Source of the DNA: Desulfobacteraceae bacterium
GTDB lineage: Bacteria > Desulfobacterota > Desulfobacteria > Desulfobacterales > Desulfolunaceae
Direction: 5' to 3'
Assembly (NCBI GenBank): GCA_013619155.1
Contig: JABXKT010000003.1
Span: 33,469 to 97,468, forward strand
DNA length: 64,000 nt
The position numbers and the translations under genes are program-made. The notes under the pieces were generated by a model. It was not told the origin of the DNA and made no database searches. It was given only the letters and a program-made list of their open reading frames with translations. This document shows, piece after piece, positions 55,995-64,000 of this stretch. Each line of letters begins with the position of its first letter. Position 1 is the stretch's first letter.

Positions 55995-57707
55995 ATGAAT
56001 CTTGAGATGACACCACGCTTTCTCTCCCGGTATACCCTTCTCCTCCTCATTGTCCTGATACTCTCTTTTTCAGTCAGCGATGCCCAGGCAGGAAAATATC
56101 GACGATCCTCCTTCAGAAAAAGTTCCAAGAGCTGGGTAAAACCGGCTAGCCCCAGCAAAAACGTCTGGGGGAAACGGGATGGCGGCGGCATCTTCGGTAA
56201 GAAAAAAAGCGCCTCGGGCTATACCAAACCCGGTACCTCCCAAAAAACGAAGGCACCGATCCAAAAGAAGACCACCAGCGCCAACGGCTACAGCAAATCG
56301 AACCAAAAAAAGGGCACGGGGTTCTCCGGCGCCTCCGCCTTCGACAAGAAAACGGCCACGGCCCTTAAGAAAAAAAAGGCCGCCTCCTCCTATGCCGCCC
56401 ACAAGGCGGAGACCCAGAAGTTCAAAGGGGGGAAGAGCGATACAAAAAGGCGCACTTACAACTCCAGCCCCATCTACTCAAAGAGCAAAAAACACAGCGA
56501 TTTCGACTACCGAACCCACTACCAGCGCCGCGATAACTACTACCAGGGACGGGGTTGGAGTGCCCCCGGCTACGCCTACCGCACCCGCCCCCGCTTCGGC
56601 ATGTGGGATGCCATGGTATGGTGGATGGTCCTGGACAACCTGGGCAGTCGAAACAGCTACGCCATGGCCTACCACCACGCCGATGACCCTGGCTACCAGG
56701 AGTGGCGTAGCGAAGCGAACCGGCTGGCCCAGGACGATGCCGCCTTAAAAGCCAAACTCGACGGACTCGACAGCCGGGTGAAGAGCCTAAACGGAACCCC
56801 GGTTCGGGCCGACTACCTCCCCGAAGGGATGCCTCCCGAGGTGGCCCTCTCCGCCAAGGCCATGGCCGATAAAAAATCCTACACCCCCGAGTTCACCCTG
56901 GCCACGGCCTCATCGGGCGGGAACTACACCCACTTCGGAAAACTCTTAAAACGGGCCGCCCCGTCTGTGGATATCCGCATCCAGACCACCGCCGGCTCCA
57001 TGGAGAACCTGCGCCTCCTGGCCGACAACAAGGTGGATGCCGCCATCGTGCAGTCCGATGCCTTCGAGGTCTTTCGGCGCACCTCCCCCGGCACGCCCCT
57101 GCCCCCTTCAGAACAGGTCTCTCTCTACCCCGAGGTGGTGCAGATGATCGCCAACCGAGCATCGGGTATCGAGACCGTGGCCGACTTAAAGCCCGGTGGT
57201 GAGCACATCCTCTTCATCGGCCCCAAAGGATCGGGAACCGCCACGACCTGGGAGGGGCTCTGCCTTCAGGATGAGAGCTACCGAAAGATCAAGACCCGCC
57301 ACGCAAGCTATGCCAATGCCCTACTTCGCGTGAGTGAAGACCCCAATGCGGTGATGATGTTCGTCTCCGGCTTAAACTCCACCCTTCTTCAAAAAGCCGA
57401 AAAGGAGGCCCTCAGCAGCCGCTCCATCCGCCTCGTCGAGGTCAATGACTGGGACTTCAACGATGCCAAGGATAGCCGGGGAAACCGCATCTACAACTTC
57501 GTCACCATCCCCTCCAAGACCTACCCTGGCCTTCAAAAAGGCTTTCTCCTGGGCAGTGACGTGGAGAGCATCGCGGTATCGGCGATCCTCGTGGTCCGCA
57601 CCGACTGGGCCCAGGAATACGGGCCGGAAGCCCTGGACGCCATCTCCTACGCCATTATGGAGAGCAAACCCACCATTCGAAAACGCACCAACGGGCTGAC
57701 TCGGTAA
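55995..57707 (+). CDS. secreted protein: Lys/Ser-rich N-terminal region fused to a TAXI-type solute-binding domain
   Basis: 570 residues with an architecture I have not seen. A signal peptide (LLLLIVLILSFSVSDAQA) is followed by about 160 residues rich in Lys, Ser, Gly and Tyr (such as KKKKAASSYAAHKAETQKF), then an aromatic stretch WDAMVWWMVLDNLGSRNSY. From about 290 comes a solute-binding domain of TAXI kind: TLATASSGGNYTHFGKLLKR, IQTTAGSMENLRLLADNKVD, AAIVQSDAFEVF and FIGPKGSGTATTWEGL. There is no lipobox. AAGGGA precedes the ATG at 55995. Next come DUF2491 and PspA-family genes, not a TRAP permease, so it may act as a sensor. Confidence 0.8.
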   Translation: MNLEMTPRFLSRYTLLLLIVLILSFSVSDAQAGKYRRSSFRKSSKSWVKPASPSKNVWGKRDGGGIFGKKKSASGYTKPGTSQKTKAPIQKKTTSANGYSKSNQKKGTGFSGASAFDKKTATALKKKKAASSYAAHKAETQKFKGGKSDTKRRTYNSSPIYSKSKKHSDFDYRTHYQRRDNYYQGRGWSAPGYAYRTRPRFGMWDAMVWWMVLDNLGSRNSYAMAYHHADDPGYQEWRSEANRLAQDDAALKAKLDGLDSRVKSLNGTPVRADYLPEGMPPEVALSAKAMADKKSYTPEFTLATASSGGNYTHFGKLLKRAAPSVDIRIQTTAGSMENLRLLADNKVDAAIVQSDAFEVFRRTSPGTPLPPSEQVSLYPEVVQMIANRASGIETVADLKPGGEHILFIGPKGSGTATTWEGLCLQDESYRKIKTRHASYANALLRVSEDPNAVMMFVSGLNSTLLQKAEKEALSSRSIRLVEVNDWDFNDAKDSRGNRIYNFVTIPSKTYPGLQKGFLLGSDVESIAVSAILVVRTDWAQEYGPEALDAISYAIMESKPTIRKRTNGLTR

Positions 57708-57867
57708 GCAAAAGGAGCGGGGAGTGGTCGTTACGAATGCCTTCGCCCCCTCATTTATCGGGCCCTTTTTTATAAACTCGGGCCGGTTGGCCCCAGTAGG
57801 TCTTACGGCCCCCATCGTGACCATCGAAGGCCGGTTTTTCGTCCATCATGATCCATAAGGAGTTGTT

Positions 57868-58575
57868 TTGGGACTATTCAATACATTGACGGCGGTGGCC
57901 AAAAAAAAGCTGGACACCACCAAAGAGAGACTCACCAAGGGAAAACGAGAGGCCATTGACACCTCATTGCCGCTTCAGATCCATATAGGAAGCCGTATCG
58001 CCCTGGACCAGACCCCATTTCTAATCCACGGTACGGCCATCACCCAAGCTCCGCCGGCTCCCGAGTGCCTCGTCTTCGCCTACGGCCAGATCTCCTTAGG
58101 AGAGGCCCTGGTGCACCGTTTCTATCTGGAGTCGTGCACCAATCCGGAGGAGAAATCGGTGCTTCAGATGGTGGAAGGGGACGGCATCGAGGAGTGCCGG
58201 CTCTTTGCCGCCTTAGATGAGGTCTATCCCGAATCGCCCGAGGATTGGGAGTTCTGGATCGGTGATGAGGAGGGCTATATCGGCCTGCCACAGTTCGAAG
58301 ACAAGAAGGGGCACAGCTACGACCGTGTCTGGGGAGACGAGCCGGGACGCATCGTCCCTGCCGAACTCAACGAAACCCTCTACCTAGACAGCTTCGGCGA
58401 TAAAAAAGCCACGGTGGACCACGCCTCCATGCTCTACGGACGCTGGATCGATGAAGAGGCTGAGATGGCCGAGTACATCCTCATCTCGCGGGAGGCCCAT
58501 ACCGACGACTCGGCACTCATCCAGATCTCCACCGGTATCGATATCTTTCCCGAATCCATTACCGTTAAATATTAA
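57868..58575 (+). CDS. DUF2491 family protein (YjfK-like)
   Basis: 235-residue soluble protein matching DUF2491, to which E. coli YjfK belongs. The start (MGLFNTLTAVAKKKLDTTKE, a Lys-rich helix) and the core (LIHGTAITQAPPAPECLVFA, FYLESCTNPEEKSVLQMVEG, then YDRVWGDEPGRIVPAELNE) fit. Function unknown; in E. coli it sits beside the PspA-like yjfJ. The start is TTG, with AAGGAG seven bases before. It is 160 bases after the TAXI fusion and 52 before the PspA-like gene. Confidence 0.85.
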   Translation: MGLFNTLTAVAKKKLDTTKERLTKGKREAIDTSLPLQIHIGSRIALDQTPFLIHGTAITQAPPAPECLVFAYGQISLGEALVHRFYLESCTNPEEKSVLQMVEGDGIEECRLFAALDEVYPESPEDWEFWIGDEEGYIGLPQFEDKKGHSYDRVWGDEPGRIVPAELNETLYLDSFGDKKATVDHASMLYGRWIDEEAEMAEYILISREAHTDDSALIQISTGIDIFPESITVKY

Positions 58576-58627
58576 ACACACCTTCCATAGAGACCACACC
58601 AGACACACTAAGATAAGGAATCATCGC

Positions 58628-59389
58628 ATGGGTTTTTTCAGTTTTGTTTCATCCTTTGGAAAGAAGAAGAGCGAAAAAGTGGGCCAGAGTATTGTACAGA
58701 TCCTCGCATCCTGGGATCCGGAGACCGCCTCCAAGGCAGAACTGGAACAGATGGAACAAAGGCTCAACACCCTGGTTCAGGAGGTGGGTCAGGCCCGCCT
58801 CGTCTACAAGAAAGAGCAAGATGAGGCCAACGCCATCAGAGGCCTCTACGATCAGCGCCTAAAGGCCGCAGAGATCCTCCAAAATCGCCTCGCAGAGACC
58901 CCGGGCAACGCCGAGACCGAGACGGCCCTCACCGAATTGATTCAGATTCTGGAGGAGATGCAGCCTGAGATGGAGATCGAGGAACAGGAGGCCGTGGAGG
59001 CCAAGGCGTTCATGGAGGAGCTCGAAGAGGTGGCCACCCTCTCTGCCGAAAAACTAAAAACGGCCAAAAAGAGCCTGGAAAAAGCGGTGCAGAATATGAA
59101 ACGGGCAAAGGTCCGGGAGGAGCGATCCTCGGATACCGCAGAGCGGGCGGCCAAGCTCGCCGGACTTCGTGATGAATCAGACCAGCTGGGAAGTGCCCTC
59201 TCTGCCATGCAGAAAAATGCCGACGCCTCCAACGCCAAGGCCGAAGCCGCCCAGATGAAGGCCAAACTCCTGGGGCCCAGTAAGGTAGAAAAAGAGAGCA
59301 CCCTCATCAGCGATGCCATGAAAGAGGCGGGAGGTCAGCCCCAGGCCTCGGCCTCCATCTCGAGCCGCCTGGCCGCCCTAAAAAAATAG
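58628..59389 (+). CDS. PspA/IM30 family coiled-coil protein (YjfJ-like)
   Basis: 253-residue, nearly all-helical protein of the PspA/Vipp1/ESCRT-III kind. After MGFFSFVSSFGKKKSEKVGQ comes coiled coil from about 40 to 220, with LEQMEQRLNTLVQEVGQARL and AKAFMEELEEVATLSAEKLK. Such proteins coat damaged membranes from the cytoplasm. The very start differs from classic PspA and is nearer YjfJ. AAGGA precedes the ATG. It closes the TAXI-fusion / DUF2491 / PspA cassette and is followed by a convergent terminator. Confidence 0.85.
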   Translation: MGFFSFVSSFGKKKSEKVGQSIVQILASWDPETASKAELEQMEQRLNTLVQEVGQARLVYKKEQDEANAIRGLYDQRLKAAEILQNRLAETPGNAETETALTELIQILEEMQPEMEIEEQEAVEAKAFMEELEEVATLSAEKLKTAKKSLEKAVQNMKRAKVREERSSDTAERAAKLAGLRDESDQLGSALSAMQKNADASNAKAEAAQMKAKLLGPSKVEKESTLISDAMKEAGGQPQASASISSRLAALKK

Positions 59390-59444
59390 GGGAAAGCCCT
59401 CGGTCCCCTCTCCGTCACGGAGGTTAAGGGGATCCCACGATAAA

Positions 59445-59503
59445 AAAAAAGGGGCGGATTCACGCCCATGCATGGGATAGCTTTTTAATCCGCCCCCTTT
59501 TTC
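59445..59503. terminator. convergent terminator between the PspA-like gene and phaJ
   Basis: GGGGCGGATT pairs with AATCCGCCCC, flanked by A9 and T5. It serves both convergent genes. Confidence 0.88.
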
Positions 59504-59508
59504 ACACC

Positions 59509-59913
59509 TCATCCCGGCCAGAGCACCATGGCCGTCCCATCCAGGACCATCTCCCCCCGCTGGTTGATACAGGTGGTTTTCAATCGATACCGCCCCTTTT
59601 GGGTGGGAGGATCCATCACCTCCACCCGGGCCGTGATGGTATCGTTGCAGCGCACCGGACCGGAAAAGGTGAGATCCTGGGAGAGATAGATGGTGCCGGG
59701 ACCAGGAAGCCGAGTCCCGATGACGCTGGAGATGAGACCCGCCGTGAGCAGGCCATGGGCGATGCGCCCCTTAAAACGGGTACCCTGTGCGTAGGTTTCG
59801 TTGACATGCACCGGGTTAAAATCACCGGTAATCCCCGCATACCCATAGATATCACTCTCCGTAATGGTTTTTGTAAACTCCTCACGACTGCCCTGTGCAA
59901 ACGGTGTGGTCAT
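59509..59913 (-). CDS. phaJ: (R)-specific enoyl-CoA hydratase, MaoC family
   Basis: Hot-dog fold hydratase that makes (R)-3-hydroxyacyl-CoA from enoyl-CoA, feeding PHA synthesis. The hydratase-2 signature is YAGITGDFNPVHVNETYAQ (catalytic Asp and His), then FKGRIAHGLLTAGLISSVIG. 134 residues. GGAGAG six bases before fixes the ATG at 59913; 91 open codons upstream, into the phaC gene gap, are non-coding. Last gene of the leftward PHA operon. Confidence 0.93.
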   Translation of the reverse strand: MTTPFAQGSREEFTKTITESDIYGYAGITGDFNPVHVNETYAQGTRFKGRIAHGLLTAGLISSVIGTRLPGPGTIYLSQDLTFSGPVRCNDTITARVEVMDPPTQKGRYRLKTTCINQRGEMVLDGTAMVLWPG

Positions 59914-60059
59914 CTTTACTCTCCATGCATACGGGTTGAAATGCCGACGGACCTTTAAAAAAGGCCCTCTCCAGACGAAAACGGATGGTACCTGCCATCT
60001 CGCCCGCCTCGTGACTCGGGCGACTCTAAAAACGAAATGAGTGCCCCATATATTAAGGG

Positions 60060-61778
60060 TCAGCGCCCGAAGACGTAGCGCCCCGGTGCCGGTGAGGGCT
60101 CTCCCTCTCCGGAAAAACGACCCATGGCCGGTGGCGTACCCTGCTTCCCCGAGGCCGCCATCAACCATGCCTGCCAGTCCACCCACCAGGAGCCCTCTTT
60201 AAGGGGGGTCTCCTTGACCCACTGCTCCGGAGGCACATAGATATCCCCCTCATGCCGAGTGGCGATGCGATAATGACGCCCCGGGTGACCGGGTTCACTC
60301 ACGATACCCGAATTATGGCCCCCTGAGGTGAGGACAAAGGTGATACTTCGGGCATCGGCGGCAAGGTTCAACTTGTAGACCGAGGTCCAGGGAGCCACAT
60401 GGTCCCTCTGGGTCGCCACCAGAAAGATGGGGAGATGGATGTCACTGATCACCACGTGCCGCCCCTGAACCTTAAAGCGCCCCTCGGAAAAATCGTTATT
60501 CAAGAAGAGATCCCGAAGATAGCGGCTGTGCATACGACTGGGCATGCGTGTGGCATCGGCATTCCAGCTCATCAGATCGTTTAGGGGCTGATGCTCTCCT
60601 TTGATGTAGCGATTCACCGCACGAGACCAGATAAGATCGTAGGCACGCAGTACCTGAAATGCCCCGGCCATCTGACCGATATCCAGGTACCCCTGAAAAC
60701 GCATGATATCCTCTAAGAAACTCAGCTGGGCCGAATCGATGAAGAGCATCAACTCACCGGCCTCGGTAAAATCGGTCTGGGCGGCCATGAGGGTCAGGCT
60801 CTTCAGTCGATCATCCCCATCCCGGGCCATGGCCGCCGCAGCGATGGCCAAAAGGGTCCCTCCAAGGCAATACCCCACCCCATGGACCTTTCGGCCGGGG
60901 AGTACGGTCTCCACGGCCCCAAGGGCCTGCATCACTCCAAGCTCCAGATAGTCTTCGAAGTCCACATCCCGATCCTCGGTCCCGGGGTTTTTCCAGGAGA
61001 CCATAAAGACGGTATGGCCCTGTCCCACGAGATAGGCCACCATGGAATTTTCCGGGGAGAGATCCAAAATGTAGTACTTCATGATCCAAGCCGGAACGAT
61101 GAGCACAGGGTCGCTAAATACATGGGGGGTGGAGGGCGAATACTGGATGAGTTCCATGAGTTCATTGCGATAGATCACCTGCCCCGGAGTGACCCCTATA
61201 TTCCGGCCCACCTCGAAATCTGAGTCATCCAGAGGGCTATTCCCCATGAGACGGTCATGGCAATCCTCGATCATGTGCCCCACCCCCCGCCAGAGGTTCT
61301 CCCCCTTCTCATCACGGGTCTGACGGAGCAGCCCGGGGTTCGTGGCCAGGCAATTGCGCGGTGAAAAGAGCTCCAGCCACTGGCGCCCCAGAAAGGAGAC
61401 AAACTCACCATGGTGGGGCTCCACTCCAGGTATCCCCAGGGATAGATCATGCCAACGGGCACACCCCAGCTGATAAAGGCATCGAAAGGTGAGAAAGGGC
61501 TCCATGGACCATCCCTCATCCGTGAACCGGGAGTCCAGGAGACCGCCGTCTTCACCGGAGGAGTCCTCCCGCATCTTCTGGACCTCGGAGGGAAAGGTGA
61601 CCGCCCCCAGCCACAACTCCGCCTGCGTTCCAGGAGAGTTGGCCAGATGAGACATCCAGTCACCCACGGCCAGACCCGTGGCCACCGGTGAGAAATTCAT
61701 GGTCCAATGCCCCTGCAGGGCATGCCATAGGGTATCCAACGCCTGACCGTTCTGATCTTCAGATCTCTTCCACATCAT
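60060..61778 (-). CDS. phaC: polyhydroxyalkanoate synthase, larger class I/II-like PhaC
   Basis: Alpha/beta-hydrolase polymerase of 572 residues, class I size. N-terminal half TPGQVIYRNELMELIQYSPS and PVLIVPAWIMKYYILDLSPE match PhaC. The lipase-like box with nucleophile Cys is VHGVGYCLGGTLLAIAAAA; the catalytic Asp is in LVATQRDHVAPWTSVYKL and the His in LTSGGHNSGIVSEPG. Substrate length (short or medium chain) cannot be told. AAGGGG precedes the ATG. It follows the class III phaC after 48 bases, so two synthases of different class share one operon. Confidence 0.93.
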   Translation of the reverse strand: MMWKRSEDQNGQALDTLWHALQGHWTMNFSPVATGLAVGDWMSHLANSPGTQAELWLGAVTFPSEVQKMREDSSGEDGGLLDSRFTDEGWSMEPFLTFRCLYQLGCARWHDLSLGIPGVEPHHGEFVSFLGRQWLELFSPRNCLATNPGLLRQTRDEKGENLWRGVGHMIEDCHDRLMGNSPLDDSDFEVGRNIGVTPGQVIYRNELMELIQYSPSTPHVFSDPVLIVPAWIMKYYILDLSPENSMVAYLVGQGHTVFMVSWKNPGTEDRDVDFEDYLELGVMQALGAVETVLPGRKVHGVGYCLGGTLLAIAAAAMARDGDDRLKSLTLMAAQTDFTEAGELMLFIDSAQLSFLEDIMRFQGYLDIGQMAGAFQVLRAYDLIWSRAVNRYIKGEHQPLNDLMSWNADATRMPSRMHSRYLRDLFLNNDFSEGRFKVQGRHVVISDIHLPIFLVATQRDHVAPWTSVYKLNLAADARSITFVLTSGGHNSGIVSEPGHPGRHYRIATRHEGDIYVPPEQWVKETPLKEGSWWVDWQAWLMAASGKQGTPPAMGRFSGEGEPSPAPGRYVFGR

Positions 61779-61826
61779 GTTTCCCCTTCTTGCCAGCTCA
61801 CATCAGCGATATATCGTCTCCCCATC

Positions 61827-62957
61827 TCATGCCACAGCGGCCAATGTCTCCTCCGAAGGCATGCGGAGACCGTCCCCATCGCGCTCTTTCAGCCACTCCA
61901 CAATATGAGGGACAAACTCTCTCTGGCACTTTGCGCTCACGTAGATGCCAATATGCCCCGTCGCCAAGCAGAGGTCTTCCACATCGGAACTGCCCACGGC
62001 CTGGGTCAGCCGATCGCAGGCAGACGGGGGCACCAGATGGTCATATTGTCCATAGATATTCAGGAGGGGCATGGTCAGCGCCTTGACATCCACAGGCTTT
62101 TCACCGAGCACCATGGTGCCGTTTAGGAGTCGATTCTCCCGATAGCAGACGTTAATAAACTCTAGGAAGGTGGCTCCCGGCACATCGGGGCTGTCAAAGA
62201 TCCACCGCTCCATGCGAATAAAATTTTCAAGAAAATTTCGGTCGTTGAGATTGCTCATAAAGCCATTGTACTTCTCCATGAGCTTGGCTGGATTGAGCAT
62301 GAGAAATCCTAAGTTCATGATATCTCCTGGCATATTCCCGTACGCCTCCACAATCCGTTCCACCTGGGTCTCCCGCATCCAGAGATGAAGGAGCCCCTCC
62401 TCGGTATCGAACCAGGAGGGCGTCACCGTGGTCACAAGGTTCTTCACCTTCTCGGGGTGAAGGGAGGCATAGACAATACTCATGGTGCCCCCCATGCAGA
62501 TCCCCATGAGGTTCAGCCGGTCCAGGGCCTTCTCTTTGAGGATAAAATCCACCACATGGTCCATATAGCCCTCGATATGATCCTCGAGGGTGAGCCAGCG
62601 ATCCTTACGCATGGGGTAGCCCCATTCCAAAACGTACAGCTCCACCCCCTCTTCCAGAAAATTCCGGATCACACTCTTATCCGGTTGCAGATCCAGCATG
62701 GTCTCTCGGTTAATCAGGGCATAGACAATAAGAAGTGGGGTCTTGACCCCCTTGCCCGCCTTCTTTTTGGGTAGGTAATGCTTCAACCGGACACGATCTT
62801 CCTCATACACCACCTCAAAAGGGGTGGTGGCGATATCGGTATTTAAATCTTCAGAGATATTGCGAAAGCTCTCTTCGGCATAGGTCATCCCCTGAGTCAG
62901 GGCCTGCATAGACTCTCGTGCCATGGAGTCAAGGCTATGTAACGCGGAATAGGTCAT
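61827..62957 (-). CDS. phaC: class III polyhydroxyalkanoate synthase subunit PhaC
   Basis: 376-residue catalytic subunit of the two-part PhaEC synthase. The box with the nucleophile Cys is LNLMGICMGGTMSIVYAS. Further signs are PLLIVYALINRETMLDLQPD and YVLEWGYPMRKDRWLTLEDH, then the Asp in IYGQYDHLVPPSA and the His in ATGHIGIYVSAKCQREF. Short length and the GICMGG box are class III. The ATG at 62957 has GGAG six bases ahead; a TTG at 62975 upstream is less likely. phaE is 138 bases upstream. Confidence 0.95.
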   Translation of the reverse strand: MTYSALHSLDSMARESMQALTQGMTYAEESFRNISEDLNTDIATTPFEVVYEEDRVRLKHYLPKKKAGKGVKTPLLIVYALINRETMLDLQPDKSVIRNFLEEGVELYVLEWGYPMRKDRWLTLEDHIEGYMDHVVDFILKEKALDRLNLMGICMGGTMSIVYASLHPEKVKNLVTTVTPSWFDTEEGLLHLWMRETQVERIVEAYGNMPGDIMNLGFLMLNPAKLMEKYNGFMSNLNDRNFLENFIRMERWIFDSPDVPGATFLEFINVCYRENRLLNGTMVLGEKPVDVKALTMPLLNIYGQYDHLVPPSACDRLTQAVGSSDVEDLCLATGHIGIYVSAKCQREFVPHIVEWLKERDGDGLRMPSEETLAAVA

Positions 62958-63095
62958 GGAAGTCTCCAAATTCAATGGTCTCTTTTTTTCTCATCGCCCC
63001 CCGAATAGAAGGCGTTTCATCGGCCCCACAGGGCCAATCCCCTGGCCATGGGCCAAGATAAATGGCCCATCTGCTTTGGTCCCACCCCTTACGCG

Positions 63096-63824
63096 TCAAG
63101 CGGGCTTACGGGACGCGGGGCCCTTTTTCTCCTGGGGGGCCGCACCTTTTTTCTCCTGGGTGGCCCCACTCTTTTTCTCCGAAGCGGCCCCACTCTTTTG
63201 CTCTGGCGATGCCGCCTCCGTTTGTGCCTTATGGGCACTATCCTTTTGCTCCAGGGCGGCCACGCGTTTCTTCAAGCCGTAGAGATCCTGGGAGAGGGCA
63301 TCCATCTCCCGCAGGGAGGGAATTCCGGCCACTGTGAGAAAATCTTCCCCCACATCCATCATCTGATGACGGGCATCCCCCGCCGAGACCATGAGCATAT
63401 CCAAAGCATCGAGATACCCCTTGCTGGTGAAGAGCCCCTCATACCCCTTCTCCAGGTGACGCATCATATTCTCCCCAAAGGCGCTCCACGCCTCCGGACG
63501 GCTCACATCACCGACTTCCTTGATCGACTGTTTAAAAGCCGCCTCCACGGGGAGCATCATGTAGGCAGAGAACTCCAGCATGGCCACATTCAAAAGCCCC
63601 ATCTGCTTGACCGCATCATCCATCTTCTCCTGATGAAAACAGCTGGGACCCACCCGGCTCGGGAGCCCCCCTTTGAGGAGCCACTCCAGGGATTTACCCC
63701 CCGATTCACGCCAGAAGGAGGCCATCTCTGAAATCCCCCCCTGGCCAAAACTTCCCATGGACTCGGACATATTGCTCCATAGTGATGTATTTTTCTTGAC
63801 CCACTCCTCGTAAAAAGCCGTCAT
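63096..63824 (-). CDS. phaE: class III polyhydroxyalkanoate synthase subunit PhaE
   Basis: Accessory subunit that binds and activates class III PhaC at the granule surface. 242 residues, mainly helical, with LEFSAYMMLPVEAAFKQSIK and LFTSKGYLDALDMLMVSAGD in the core and a coiled segment LSQDLYGLKKRVAALEQKD. The last 45 residues are a repeat tail of Lys, Glu, Ala, Gly and Ser (GAASEKKSGATQEKKGAAP), absent from most PhaE. GGAGGCAAG precedes the ATG. First gene of the operon phaE, phaC, phaC, phaJ; its promoter lies to the right, in 63825-64000. Confidence 0.92.
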   Translation of the reverse strand: MTAFYEEWVKKNTSLWSNMSESMGSFGQGGISEMASFWRESGGKSLEWLLKGGLPSRVGPSCFHQEKMDDAVKQMGLLNVAMLEFSAYMMLPVEAAFKQSIKEVGDVSRPEAWSAFGENMMRHLEKGYEGLFTSKGYLDALDMLMVSAGDARHQMMDVGEDFLTVAGIPSLREMDALSQDLYGLKKRVAALEQKDSAHKAQTEAASPEQKSGAASEKKSGATQEKKGAAPQEKKGPASRKPA

Positions 63825-64000
63825 CTTGCCTCCTCATCTGGTTGGAAGGAATGGTGACCATTTTTTATGACGTCGGCCCACCCCCTTTTTTGTATTGTCG
63901 TCACAGGCCTCTTGATGCCCTGATCCGATACCTTACCCGCCATGTGCATTGGCGACGCATGAGAGTAAAAGAGAGCAAAGATAGTGCCATCAAGAAACGA
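63825..64000. other. upstream region of the pha operon, to window edge
   Basis: 176 bases without a recognisable gene. The phaE promoter should lie here, but no clear consensus boxes are seen on the minus strand. Confidence 0.4.

Overview
The window is a chromosomal segment of a GC-rich, anaerobic, Gram-negative bacterium, most likely a Desulfobacterota (Desulfobacterales-type) member. No rRNA gene is present to prove this. Supporting signs are the ffh-rpsP-KH-rimM-trmD-SPOUT methyltransferase-rplS-rnhB-yraN order, a DUF6178 protein, indolepyruvate:ferredoxin oxidoreductase, the LL-diaminopimelate aminotransferase route to lysine, TAXI-type TRAP transport, an outer-membrane lipid-trafficking pair and an IspH-UbiA fusion. 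Fifty-three protein genes are supported. No tRNA, rRNA, CRISPR array, prophage or intact transposase was seen.

Layout. 1-7.5 kb: leftward housekeeping block (ispE, DUF1844, rsmI, yraN, rnhB, rplS, SPOUT methyltransferase, trmD, rimM, khpA, rpsP, ffh), with rlmN divergent. 8.8-13.3 kb: leftward PP-loop tRNA-thiolation-like protein, a secreted protein of unknown role, then a GAF / atypical kinase / UspA signalling operon. 13.9-20.8 kb: leftward DUF6178, sodium:solute symporter, GTP-type PEP carboxykinase, rdgB. 21.5-25.7 kb: rightward iorA, iorB, RCK potassium channel. 25.7-31.6 kb: MFS exporter, ArsP-type permease with divergent ArsR, a free-standing pyruvate-kinase C-terminal domain, and a PLP decarboxylase of the PanP type. 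32-40.3 kb: GerMN protein, stand-alone EF-G behind a 21-bp perfect hairpin, M48/TPR protease, parA, parB, and an ispH-ubiA fusion. 40.4-45 kb: LysE, LysR, phosphopantetheinyl transferase, dapL behind a perfect sigma70 promoter. 45.7-55.6 kb: TAXI binding protein, fused TRAP permease, thioredoxin-like protein, nitronate monooxygenase, and an MlaC/HpnM-like plus RND/HpnN-like pair. 56-59.4 kb: a TAXI-domain fusion protein, DUF2491 and a PspA-family coiled coil, proposed here as one envelope cassette. 59.5-64 kb: leftward polyhydroxyalkanoate operon phaE, class III phaC, a second larger PhaC, phaJ.

The most unusual feature is non-coding. A family of about 135-150 bp intergenic elements (called R1 here) occurs at least nine times between 24 and 56 kb, in both orientations. 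Each full copy folds as an outer inverted repeat enclosing three hairpins. The central 16-bp stem differs between copies, but nearly always by paired, compensated changes, so the hairpin itself is conserved. A second 216-bp repeat (R2) sits beside two R1 copies. Several R1 copies lie between genes that would otherwise form tight operons.
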